NCBI GenBank assembly: GCA_945643635.1 | Contig: CALZFC010000029.1 | Coordinates: forward strand, 1,806,001 to 1,870,000 | Direction: 5' to 3' | DNA from: Allodiplogaster sudhausi | Taxonomy: Eukaryota; Nematoda; Chromadorea; Rhabditida; Diplogasteridae | DNA: 64,000 bases | Shown here: positions 35,318 through 45,704 of the stretch, one piece after another | Layout of the letters: every line of letters starts with the position of its first letter | Position numbering within the stretch: position 1 is the first letter of the stretch | Translations under genes and position numbers: made by a program | Notes under the pieces: generated by a model | Told to the model about the DNA's origin: nothing | What the model saw: the letters and a program-made list of their open reading frames with translations, nothing else | The model's database searches: none

Positions 35318-35954
35318 ACTCGAAAATTGCAGAAAAAAAAACCAAACTTTTTAATTCACACTGTCTTATATGCAGTGTTTGTCTTGTGAGTAGATAACTA
35401 TCTAATTCTTGCATTCTACTTCACACGCATAGTGGAGCAACTTAAAGGAGGCGAAAACTCAAAATTTTTGCTATAGGGATGATTCTGTGAATGTGTCCGG
35501 ATTGAGCTTGCGAAAGCTTCAGCAAAAATTCAATTTACTAAACTAGAAGTTAAAGGAGTAATTTGCATCTGAATGGAGTCGCCTGATCATGAGGGAATAT
35601 TAGTGATTTGTACAGAACTTTAAATTTGACATTAGTCCCCTGACCAAATTACGGCCAAATTGGTTTGCCGAGCATATTATGACCGGCGAGCGTGAAATAT
35701 GGTCGTTCGGCTGTAAATTATACGCCGGCATATTCATGATTCACCAAACGGACGCAAACCGCCAATTTAAAATCGTTCAATCAAAAGCATGTTTGACGAG
35801 ACAAGGTTTCGAAGCAAGGATCTTGGCAAATTGATAGGATCACGTTACTAAACGAACTTAGTACGCTATGTGATCGGACATTTCGTGCAAGGAGTTTCCG
35901 AGTTTAGGAATTCCTAAACTAGGAAGAAGCGAAGCAGATTGTAAGCTCGACCAT
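35318..35954. other. Gene-free spacer
   Basis: Unique-looking AT-rich sequence. The last 40 bases (CTAGGAAGAAGCGAAG onward) resemble 25704-25745, the 3' exon of the GTPase gene at 25705-30087, so a short exon-derived fragment may be present. Confidence 0.4.
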
Positions 35955-36360
35955 ACCCCGGATGAGAACCGAGCGTAAAGAACCAGTATGAGAATTGAGC
36001 GGGAAATGACATTTCCGGGTATGTGAAGCTGAAAATGATATTTTTGTATACACCCCGGATATGATCGAAGCGGGAAATGTCATTTTTGGATATGTCCCCA
36101 ATGAGAACCGGGCGGGAACTGACATTTCTGGATATATCCCGGATGAGAATCGAGCTGGTAATGCTATTTTTTGATATGCCCCGGATGAGAACCGATCGAA
36201 AAATGTCATTTCCGAGTATGTTCCGGATGAAAACCGAATAGAACATGAAGTTTCAGAATAAGTCCCGAATCAGAACCGCGTGGGAAACATCTTTTTCTTG
36301 ATATCTACAATATGAGAATCGAGCTGTAAAACAATTCAAAGTCCCATGCCAGATGAGAGC
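35955..36360. repeat. Minisatellite, about 42-bp unit, roughly nine copies
   Basis: The unit is of the form CCCGGATGAGAACCGAGCGG plus AAATGTCATTTCTGGATATGT. GGATGAGAA-type anchors fall at about 35960, 36101, 36141, 36183, 36225, 36267 and 36311, so the period is about 41-42. Because 42 is a multiple of three, a minus-strand frame of 110 codons stays open as a 14-residue repeat. I see no other evidence that it is translated. Confidence 0.8.
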
Positions 36361-37912
36361 ATCAACAAGTTTTTCAGCGCACGTATGGATGTGTTTCCTA
36401 GTTGTAAAACAATATTGTTAATCAATTTTTTTACTCATCAGTATGTCAATAGCACGAAATTCAGACCCGCTCTTAAGGTGGCGCGATTCTGGAAGTGGCT
36501 GTGTCCTTATTAGGAACTTTCTTTCCCTTCTTCCTTAATCTCTTTTCTACCACCTAAAACAATATTTTGAAGGAAGACTCAGCTCTCTCTTTCTTCATCT
36601 CCCTCATTCCCACCCTTTTTTTCTCCCTCTCCCCATCTCTTCTTGTGCTTATCACTGAAAGGGAATGTATTCAAGCTGCTCGCTTTTATCGCTGTTCTTC
36701 TTTCATAAGCCATGTTATTAATGAGTCATATCGAAAGTGAGACTCCTTCTACTTCATTTGCTTCATTCGTCAACATTTATATATTTAGAAGAGGCTTCTT
36801 GGTGAAATCCTTTCGTAACGGTATACTTAATTTGCCTTCGAATACCTTGCAATCGTGTCAGCCCATCCTCGTGTAGTTAAAATTGAACAATTATTATGTA
36901 GATAAATTTCAAAGTCTCAAAGAGCCGAGAACTCCGCTTGCGTGATTCACGTCAGGGTCACTAACACCGTGGACGCAGTATCGATCCTGACGTCTGTGCA
37001 ACGAAAGAAAATTTACAACGAAAAGTATTCCAATTCAACATAGAATAAACAATCAATACTTTATCTTAGAATAAGTATATGAACGCTAAGAGGGTATAAG
37101 CGATGTGCGAGAACCATGTGATATGCAGCTTATAGTAATTAGTAAAATGAAAACAATTTCTCAGTGAGCACAGAGTAAGTGCACTCTAAATTAAAATGTA
37201 ATTTTAACATAAATCAATACCATAACATGAATTTGTAGGAATCCTTGGAGTATTTTTTTTATCTATTGTGTCATCTGCTCACTATTTCTCTGCCTTTTAT
37301 GTGAATTTATTTCAACGTGTAGGTTCCATGTACTTTCACACTTTTTGTCCAAATCCTGTATGAGGTAAAGATTTTTTACTAATTGAATTCTGAAAAATAA
37401 GAGTAACACTCTATTTATCCACAGATGCGTTAGAAAAGTCATTTGTTCTTTAAAGGATTTTCAAAGTCGTTAAATGCTTGCTCATTCAGTACAGTAGCTT
37501 TGAGTAACATAATCATGGCAATTTGCAAAGGTCCTTGCTTCGAAAACTTTTCTCGTAAACCATGCACAAGCTTGGACGATTTCAACTTGGCGGCGGTCTG
37601 CGTCTGGTGGATTTTTAATATATTTTTCGTCGCTGGTTACTCTATGATTCGACAAACCATTTAGGCCATGATCTAATTGGCGACAACTTTTATATTTCAA
37701 GTTCTGTATAAAACACTAATATTACTTTATTATCAGGCAATGTACTTTAAAAGCAAATTATTCCTGTAATTCTTTGTTTACAACATTTGCTATCTGCTGG
37801 TGCGTTCACAAGCTTAATCTGGACACATACACAAAATCGTTCCTATAGCTAAAAATGTGCGTTTTACTTTAATATTGTTTACATTTTTATTCATTTTTTT
37901 AAAAATAGAGTA
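36361..37912 (+). repeat. Repeat C, copy 1, with a partial repeat A
   Basis: A partial repeat A lies at about 36640-36740. The block about 36840-37690 matches 43310-44170 in the same orientation (shared CACCGTGGACGCAGTATCGA, TTTGTCCAAATC, GATGCGTTAGAAAAGTCATT). Both strands have short open frames at 37443-37700 that are disrupted in the second copy. No gene supported. Confidence 0.7.
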
Positions 37913-39437
37913 TTAAAGTTTTTGGATATTTCTGGAACAAGAAAAAGCACTGCTTATGTGGCTACTGGATTTAGATTCTACGGTACCACGGTTTCTTTTT
38001 CCCGGTCCAACATATACCGGCGTGGCATTCTGAAGAGCCGCCAGCCTCGCTTGCTCGGCTGCCTCCAAATTAATAAAATATTATTATTTACAGAAAATTG
38101 GTGCTATGTTTTATGCAAAACATATATAACAAAAAATATAAGGCAAATAGAAATGAAAATAAATGAACTGCGGCGATCCGCTGCTGCTCGGCGATCAGGG
38201 CTGCGATCTCACGCTGTTGTTCCGCCTCCGCCTCCGCTCGCTGCCGTTCCTCCGCCTCCTGTCTCTGTTTCAGCAACGCGGCCGCTTGCTCCAATCTCGC
38301 TGCCTCGGCACGTTCCGCCGCCATCCATGCCTAAGGTTCAGTTGTCGTTTCTTGTCTTTTTATTATTATGACCGTTACAGATTAATACCAAATAATACTG
38401 CTAACAATAAGGTTATTCTTCTTATAACGGAAAACGGAATATTCCGCCGATAGCAAACGTTGGCCCAATCTAAATATTCTTGTGTGACCCTTCGGAATGT
38501 CCTGGAAAATGAGGAAAACATGATCCGTTCTGGAATCATCCCGGGAAACAATCATGGGTAATTAAGCCGGGAGGAGCATAGAAGCTTCCAGAAGAAATGT
38601 GTTACATAATACCCACGCTTGTTATTAGCGCTTTATTAGTAGTTAGATAGATTTAGATATTTATGTATGTATATGAGTGCGCACCTCTAGCCTAGTCTTT
38701 TCCGCCTCCTTCGCCATCTCGGTTAGATTTGGAGAGATAGCCGCACATTCGCTTTCTTTATTTAGCGCATAACAATACAATATTTGTGAAAATGTTGTCA
38801 TCAATAGGCAAGTTATTGCTTTATCAAGCTGCTGAAGTAGATTTTTTAATATTCACTTTTAGAGTCTCATAACAACTTTGGAGAAGCACGATTTTCGTAT
38901 ATGGAATAGTTCATGAGTTTTCTATCTTAAGTTCTATAGCAATGAATCCCCTGAGAGTTTAAAATTAAATATTTTTGAGTTTTACTTCAGTAGCTCATAA
39001 AGCAATATCTTGACTATTTAAGTCAAAATTGTCATGAATTTGCTTCATTGTGCGCGAAATCGCGAACGCGAATGAGCTTCCAGTCCACAGGGCGCATGAA
39101 TTTAAAGCTAAATTTTTCCAGCAAAATCCTGTTTTGCTGGATCGCGGTAATTTGGATACTCTCGCAATCCGCGTCATGTGAACATTTATAAATCAATTTG
39201 CAGAGAATAAATTATTGATTGTATAAGAACTGAAACTCCACATGCCTTCGACGGCGCCATTGAAATGCTTGGCGGTCGCGACTTCTTCCCCAGGATACGG
39301 CAGAAGAAGACTGGCAGCTGATTCGAACTGTTGTGTGACGGAGCTAAGCCTCTGTGAAACGAGTGTTCGCGCACTTGTAGAATCAAATATCGTCATTTAT
39401 TAATTGTTTTCGCTCTCTCTTAACTGGCTATTTGCTC

Positions 39438-39452
39438 GGCCGCTTCGCGGCC
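39438..39452. other. GC hairpin beside HSE-like array, copy 1
   Basis: GGCCGC-TTC-GCGGCC, a six-base stem with a three-base loop, preceded by GCTC. The same GCTC plus hairpin occurs at 63221-63239, again on the left side of an HSE-like array. A short GC hairpin near one terminus is a Helitron habit, but the CTRR end was not confirmed. Confidence 0.7.
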
Positions 39453-39651
39453 TGGCTATCTAACTTTGCTACCTTTCCTTGGCTTGGTTCCTTGTAGTTG
39501 TCTTAACTGGGGAAAGAGCAATAAATGTATATTTGCTATTGAGAAGATAAATGATGGCAGCAAACCTCCATTCATTATGAAAGACTGAGCTCAGGAAAGA
39601 TACCTTTGGGGTTCAGGACTTTTTCTGGTATCGAATTAAGCTGGAAGTCCA

Positions 39652-40236
39652 TTCCGGAATGTTCTACAAAGTTCCTTTTCCCCGGCAGAAAACAGGCAGT
39701 CCAGAATTTATAGGACACACGCCGGATAATATTGGAATTTTTTTTCTGGGACTGGGATCACCTTCCGAAACGTTCAAGAACATTCTATTTGCGAAGTTCG
39801 GGATAGTTCCCCTTTCAAAACATATGGTATCAGAACTCCCTATTCTGATTTCACAATTCTGATCTTTTTTCTCTCGCAAATTTCGCCTTCTCAATTCCGT
39901 TATGAATTTTTTTCTGATAAATCCCTGTTTCGAAATCGTCTGTGGAATGTTCCTAGGACCGGCGGGGGACGTTAGCCCTTTTCGTAATCTTGTGGAACAC
40001 TTCCACGACCGGGTGTTGAATTCGGCCTTTTCCGGAATATTCTAGGAATTTCAGAGCCCAGTGCAGAAGTTGTCCTCTTCTGGAATCCTCTAGAATATTT
40101 TCCCAGAAACCGGGGGTTGATGTTGGCCCATATCAGAATGTTCTGGAATGCTTAAGGACGCTTCAAGGATATTCTGGAATATTAGATGTCCCGGTCAGAT
40201 CTTCGGATCTCGTCTGGAATCTTCTTGAATATTCGA
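39652..40236. promoter_or_regulatory. Array of heat-shock-element-like sites in GTPase intron
   Basis: Degenerate tandem repeat with HSE-like strings of alternating TTC and GAA blocks spaced by two bases. Perfect three-block sites lie at 39652-39664, 40030-40042 and 40136-40148. A five-block site with one mismatch is at 40212-40234. An imperfect five-block site is at 40078-40100. Spacing in the right half is about 46-53 bases. HSF trimers bind such arrays; binding here is untested. The array lies in the intron between the VRDW and LLPYPG exons of the paralogue at 37913-41863. Confidence 0.7.
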
Positions 40237-41863
40237 AGGAGCAACGTTAGTAGTGGATTTTATAATTGGTTATTCACCTCTCCTTGATTGTCTGTGAATT
40301 CGCCGTCTTTGCAGAGGCCGAATCGATGCTCGAATTCGAATTTCCAATCGCGTACGCAGACGAGCAAGGACTGAATAATAAAGCTTTTTTTCATTATTTA
40401 ATGAGGGTTGCTCCAAATGTGGAGTTGTATTTTCCCAGAGTTTTAAGGATATCCTTTTCAACACATCATCACCTGAAGAGCTGGATGCTGTTCGTCTGCT
40501 AGCCCGAATCGATGTGCCAGCTTTGTCGAGTACTCGAGCAGCTGAAGGTAGTGATCGACGAACGGAGGCTTCAAATGGAACAATTTAAAAAAGAGAATTT
40601 TTTTTAAGGAATCCCTTCGATAACAATACACTAGCATCTTTTGATGAAGCTGAAAGCGCAATTTAAATTTTGCACTCGTTTTCCTGAATATTACGACGGC
40701 AATCAGGTGACATTGCGCACCGTTGACTTCAAAAGTGCAGATGAGCCCCTTTAATACACCTGAATTCCGGCGCTAATGTTGATGATCTGGACGGAGGAGA
40801 TGAGCGCGGTCATCGTGAAAAGCATGCTGGCCACCTTCTCAGGCTCGGATGGGTCGAACATTCCTTGGCAGTCCATCTGTGAGAATTTAAAGATTGAAAG
40901 CGAGAGAGAGAGAGAGAGAGAGAAACCCAATCTTCAAAAAAGGGTATCCTCACCAGAATGATCGCGGTGACCTCGCCTGTTCCTGCCGCCCTCGTCATGA
41001 TCGGCTCTCCCCAGAACCAGCAACCGCGCGTGTCCGTCTCGGCGCTGTTCACAAAGTGGAAGCCGCCGAAACGAGTGCCCGGCGAGGGCCAGGAAGAAGG
41101 CTGCTGAAAAGGGAGAAGAAAACTTACATCGATAATCATCTTTTTTACGTCTTTTGAGCATAACTGAAATATTCTTTCGGGTTTAATTCTGGAGAAAATC
41201 TATTAAAAATAATAATCATCAACTTCTGTCGCATAGGCCAATTTGAGTTTAATTTTTTAAGCCCAAAACTTGTTTTTTTATCTTAACGCTTACAACTTTT
41301 TTCCAGAGTCATGCTATTTTCAAAACACATGAAATGAAACATACAGCGCTTGCCGCATAGGCCATCTCGAGAAGAACATTGAGGAGGAAGCTCTTTCCCG
41401 TTCGTGCTGAGCCTACGACTCCAACGATGGCAACCTTCAAATGAAACGCGCCTTTTGGCCTGACACGAGGGTAAGAGAGCATGCTTGGCATAGATTGATT
41501 TAACAATGGTCAGAAAAATTACGAATTGCGTTTCGGCACCTTAAATAGCTCAATTGTCATTACGTTGTTTCGTGATTAGATAAAAGAAGCAGCTTAAATG
41601 TATGAATAAATAAATAAAATAAAATAAATAAATTTGAAACCAACCGGACATTCCGGGAACTCCAGAAGCAGTGGATGTCTCAGGACTCTTTCCAAGTTTG
41701 CTTGGTTTAGCACAATCGAGTTTCCTCGAAGCTCGATGACCTGAATTTGTTCTAATGGTGAATTATGTTAAAGCTTTCGGCATATTCTCCCTTTGGCCCA
41801 CTCAAACTATTTCTTAACCTGAAGCGGCTGTATCTGACTGCGATGCGACAATTGTCGAGACAT

Positions 41864-42202
41864 TTCGGGTACTGGAATTGAAGAAAAAATTTTAGTGGCT
41901 CCCACACCTGCATAGAGCCAAAAGAAGTGAAAAGCAGGAAATCTAGCATTTTTAAGAAGGAGAACAACTATTGCAAGGAATCACAGGTTACGAAAGACGT
42001 AGACTAGTCAGCTGGAAGTGAGAACAGCTCTTTCTCTCTCTCTCTCTCTCTCTCTGTCTGTCTCTCTGTCTGTTCTCTCTATTTTTAATTGACAGGGTTT
42101 ATCGAGCAGTTAGCATAACCAGACCAAGTGGTTAGCGCTTCAGCATATATGAGAGAGGATCAAAGGTAATGCGCATATGTTCTTACAGTATATGTATGAA
42201 TG
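41864..42202. other. Upstream region of the second GTPase paralogue
   Basis: Would hold its promoter (minus strand). Contains a (CT)n tract at about 42030-42070. No TATA box or HSE seen here. Confidence 0.4.
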
Positions 42203-42815
42203 CACATATTAAAGCCAGGACTCCACGCCCATGTCCTAATCAGCTCATTCCGGGCGGGTGGATAGCTACATACATAGCTTCTCCACTGCCTCTCATTCAT
42301 AATTCCTTCTTATCTTTATACGATCAGTCTCTCTTCTTCTCTTTCTTTCTCTCATTCTTTATCTTTTTGGACATGACACTGAAAGCAGTGAGTGTTCCCT
42401 TATCGCGTTCTTCTTTCATAGCCCCTATCACTGGTGAGTCACGTCGAACATTGCGGATCCATCTGATTCATCAGTCAGGTGTTTTAAAGTTGCTTCTTTC
42501 TTTAACATAAACGTATTTCTCTGAAAAAAAGAGAAAAAAGTTTTTTGTAAAGTCCTTCTTCACAACAAAAATCAATCAGCACCCTAGCATACCCTAATAT
42601 TCGGGGGATCAGAAGGGATTCTTTCTTCATGCTCTTTAATTTTATTGAGTTATTGGTATCTTGTGATGCCATGCAATAATATGTACATATGTACATATGT
42701 TCATTATTAATTAATTAGTAAAATAAATATGCGAATGAATTTAAATATAGAAGAACAAAGACGAAGCGAAAGAATTAAGGAAAGTCATTCGCATACGTTT
42801 ACAAAAAAATGTAGT
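42203..42815 (+). repeat. Repeat A, copy 3 (0.6 kb)
   Basis: Nearly identical to 33047-33655, including the palindromic ATGTACATATGTACATATG and the following TTAATTAATTAG. The high identity implies a recent duplication or gene conversion. Confidence 0.85.
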
Positions 42816-42831
42816 TCATATTTAGAACAAC

Positions 42832-43290
42832 TGGAATATTACGCGATTTGAGAGAGAACCAAGGCGACCGTGGACACAGGCAAAATGTTCCGGGAGCGGT
42901 GCGTGAACTTTCAGAATTCCCGCACCGGTCCCAAAAAGTTCCGGTTCGTGTCCTATGGCCTACGTGTCCGAACGCATTTAAGGCTATATTTAATGGTTTT
43001 AAATGCAATATGTGGCTTTTCTCTAGCGGGCAAAACTTAGCCTCGACCGGATATCGAACCGGCACTTCCATATTTCCAGTCTAATCCTTTTGAATTACTC
43101 CCTTCAAATATGTATATCCCTGTGTTCGCATTATCACAAACGATCCAAATTGTACAATTCAAAGTTTACGACTTTCTTTAGAGCTGTTCTTCTATGCATT
43201 TACTCCAAGAAACATTGGCACCATTAGAAATTGGCAAAACGGTTTTTGATCAAATAGTGAAGTACTGGAATATTGTCCAAATTTATTTAA
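42832..43290 (+). repeat. Repeat B, copy 2
   Basis: Matches 33680-34190 with an internal deletion of about 55 bases near 42945. Directly follows repeat A copy 3, the same order as at 33.0-34.2 kb. Confidence 0.75.
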
Positions 43291-43299
43291 TAATAGTTC

Positions 43300-44170
43300 A
43301 ATGTCCTTGTTAGCAAACTTAATTTGCCTTCGAATACAGCTCAAGTTAACATTGAACTATTATTAGATAAATTTCAAAGTCTCAAAGAGCCAATAACTCC
43401 GCGTGCGTGATATGCACTGTGTTGTCTGCAAGAGTGTAGACGGTACTGGCAGTGTTTCAGGTCAACAACACCGTGGACGCAGTATCGATACCGACGTCTG
43501 CGCCGCGGAACAACGAACGAAAAAAAAAATTACAAAGAAAAGTATTCAAATTCAAAATAAAATAAACAATCAATACTTTATCTTGTTATACCTAACAATA
43601 AGTATATGAACGCTTAGAGGGTTTATGCGATGTGCGAGAAGCATGTGATATGCAGCATGTTGTAATTAATAAAATGTAAATAATTTCTCAGTGAGCACAG
43701 AGAAATTATAATGGAATTTTTACATAAAAGAATACCATAACATGAATTTGTTCGAAACCATGTAGTATTTTTTTTATCTATTGTGTCAACTGCTCATTGT
43801 TGTGTGCATTTATTTCAACAAGTAGGTTGTATGAATTTCATCTTCTTTCGCACTCTTTGTCCAAATCTTGTATAAGGTAAAGATTTTTTGCTGATTGAAT
43901 TCTGGAAAATAAGAGTAACACTCTATTTATCCATAGATGCGTTAGAAAAGTCATTTGTTCTTTAAAGGAGCTTGAAAGTCGTTAAATGTAAGCTCCTGCA
44001 GTACAGTAACTTTGAGAAACATAATCATGGCAATTTGCAAAGATCCTTGCTTCGATAACTTTTCTCGTAAACCATGAAAAAGCTTGGACGATTTCAACTT
44101 GGCTGTCTGCGTCCGGTGGATGGTAATGTATGTTACTCTATGCTTCGACAAATCATTTAGGATATAATCA
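43300..44170 (+). repeat. Repeat C, copy 2
   Basis: Colinear with 36840-37690, with several indels. Lies between two repeat B copies. Confidence 0.7.
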
Positions 44171-44189
44171 AATTCGGTATTCAGAACAA

Positions 44190-45175
44190 CTATTCAGAAC
44201 AACTGTGGGAATATTACGCGATTTGAGAGAGAACAAGGCGACCGTGGACACAGGCAAAATATTCAGGGAGTGGTGCGTGACATTTCAGAATTCCCGCTCC
44301 GGTCCCGGAAAGCTCCGGTTGATCTTGAGTATTGCTGGAAAATTCCAGTCGAAAATTATTGCGCCACGAGAATTCCTTTCCTTTTCAATGTCTATTCCCG
44401 ATTCATGTCCTATGGCCTACGTGTCCGAACGCATTTAAGGCTATATTTATTGGTTTAAATGCGCTTTTAAATGCAAAATGTGGCTATTCTCTAGCGGGGA
44501 AAACCTACAATTAGCCTCGACCGGATATCGAACCTGGACTTCCATATTTCCGGTCTAATCCTTTTGAATTACTCCCTTCAGAGATGTATGTATATGCCAG
44601 TGTTCGTATCCTCACAAACGATCCGAATTGTACAATTCAAAGATTACGACTTTCTATTGAGCTGTTCTTCTATGCATATACAGAAAAGTTGGCAAGACAA
44701 GAAATTGTCAAAACGGTTTTTGATCAAATAGTGAAGTAATGGAATATTGTCCAGATTTGTGAAAGCTCTCGAATAGGCTATAGATCGTTCAAATCTGTTC
44801 ATACCTTGAGAATCTGGATATAGCTTTGACTGCGAGAGAAAAAACATATCAAAGCCAGGACGCCACGCCCCTGTCCTAATCAGCTCATTCCGGGCGGGTG
44901 GATAGCTACATAGCTTCTCCACTGAGGCAGTCATTCATAATTCCTTCTTATCTTTATACGATCAGTCTTCATCTCTCTATCTCTCTACCTCTCTTTCTCT
45001 CTCTCATTCTCTCTCTCTTTGCTTTCTCATTCTTTTATCTTTTTGGACATGACACTGAATGGAGTGAGTGTTCCCTTATCGCGTTCTTCTTTCATAGCTC
45101 CTATCACTGGTGAGTCATGTTGAAAATTGCTAATCTGTCTGATTCATCAGTGAGGTGCTTTTAAGTTGCTTAAAT
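44190..45175 (+). repeat. Repeat B copy 3 plus repeat A copy 4
   Basis: B at about 44210-44840 (with a 25-bp insertion near 44335 relative to copy 1) is followed by the short form of A at 44847-45175. This repeats the B-then-A order seen at 33.7-34.6 kb. Confidence 0.75.
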
Positions 45176-45704
45176 CAAGTCTCCGGCGAATGTTTGGCCA
45201 AGCAATTCAAAATAGGCATTTGAACCATGAAGTGTCCCTCACGGAAGTGACTCTAGCGGCCACTGGTTAAATATTCCTAGTTCTCTGCCCGTCACGTTTT
45301 GGGAAGGCTGTGATCCTCTCATTTCAGTGCTGCAGCCCTTGCACTCTCTCCACATAAATTAGTGGCCAAAAAATTTCATTGGGTGCTGACTTGTTGAGAA
45401 AAATCCGGCCAATGTCGGTTGCGCTCCAATATGCACACTTCCAAGAAGGGTGTTCGCCTTTCCCCGGTTTTGCTATGCACACATCATTTTTTTCAAAATG
45501 GCTGGAGTTGGCGATCGAGCGATGCAAAATAGGAGGCTGCTAAGAACTACAGTAGCTAATTCTCTACCCGTGATATTTAAAATGACTATAATTCTGGAAT
45601 GATAAGATGAAATTCATTCAAACTTTCCCTATCTATGTTTTACGATGAGACGAACTGATCCATGCTTAAAAAATGATATGTTAATTATTCGTCGGAGACC
45701 TCCT
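45176..45704. other. Gene-free spacer
   Basis: No gene. The end (GATGAGACGAACTGATCCAT, about 45645) recurs at about 50470, just outside another TTAA element end, so it belongs to a dispersed repeat. Confidence 0.4.

Larger units (their letters stand above)
37913..41863 (-). pseudogene. Atlastin/GBP-like GTPase paralogue lacking middle exons
   Basis: Exons: 41863-41819, 41740-41645, 41434-41345, 41103-40954, 40876-40760, 40568-40473, 40370-40278, 39351-39231; then, after a gap, about 38740-38685, 38330-38169 and 38062-37913. The first eight copy the exon structure of the intact gene at 25705-30087 with nearly the same lengths and phases. They carry GSARTGKS (P-loop), DTRGCWFW, DCQG, VRDW and LLPYPG. 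Exons for the distal GTPase domain, middle domain and early coiled coil are not found between 39231 and 38740; a dispersed repeat lies there. The distal exons encode coiled coil (MAAERAEAARLEQAAALLKQ). The last exon ends in a different frame from the intact gene's GKKKKWYRRI tail, although that peptide survives in the other frame. Either a pseudogene or a short isoform; I favour decay. Intron 39352-40277 carries an HSE-like array. Confidence 0.75.

Noticed and set aside
35914..36246. 110-aa minus-strand repeat protein
   Set aside because: A 42-bp minisatellite gives an open frame trivially. No splice sites, start context or homology support a gene; kept only as a low-interest finding.
35948..36360. 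CRISPR-like array
   Set aside because: Units are contiguous and diverged, with no conserved repeat plus unique spacer alternation, and the DNA is eukaryotic.
43041..43062. Minus-strand B-box-like GGTTCGATATCC in repeat B
   Set aside because: No A box at the right distance, so a polymerase III promoter is not supported.
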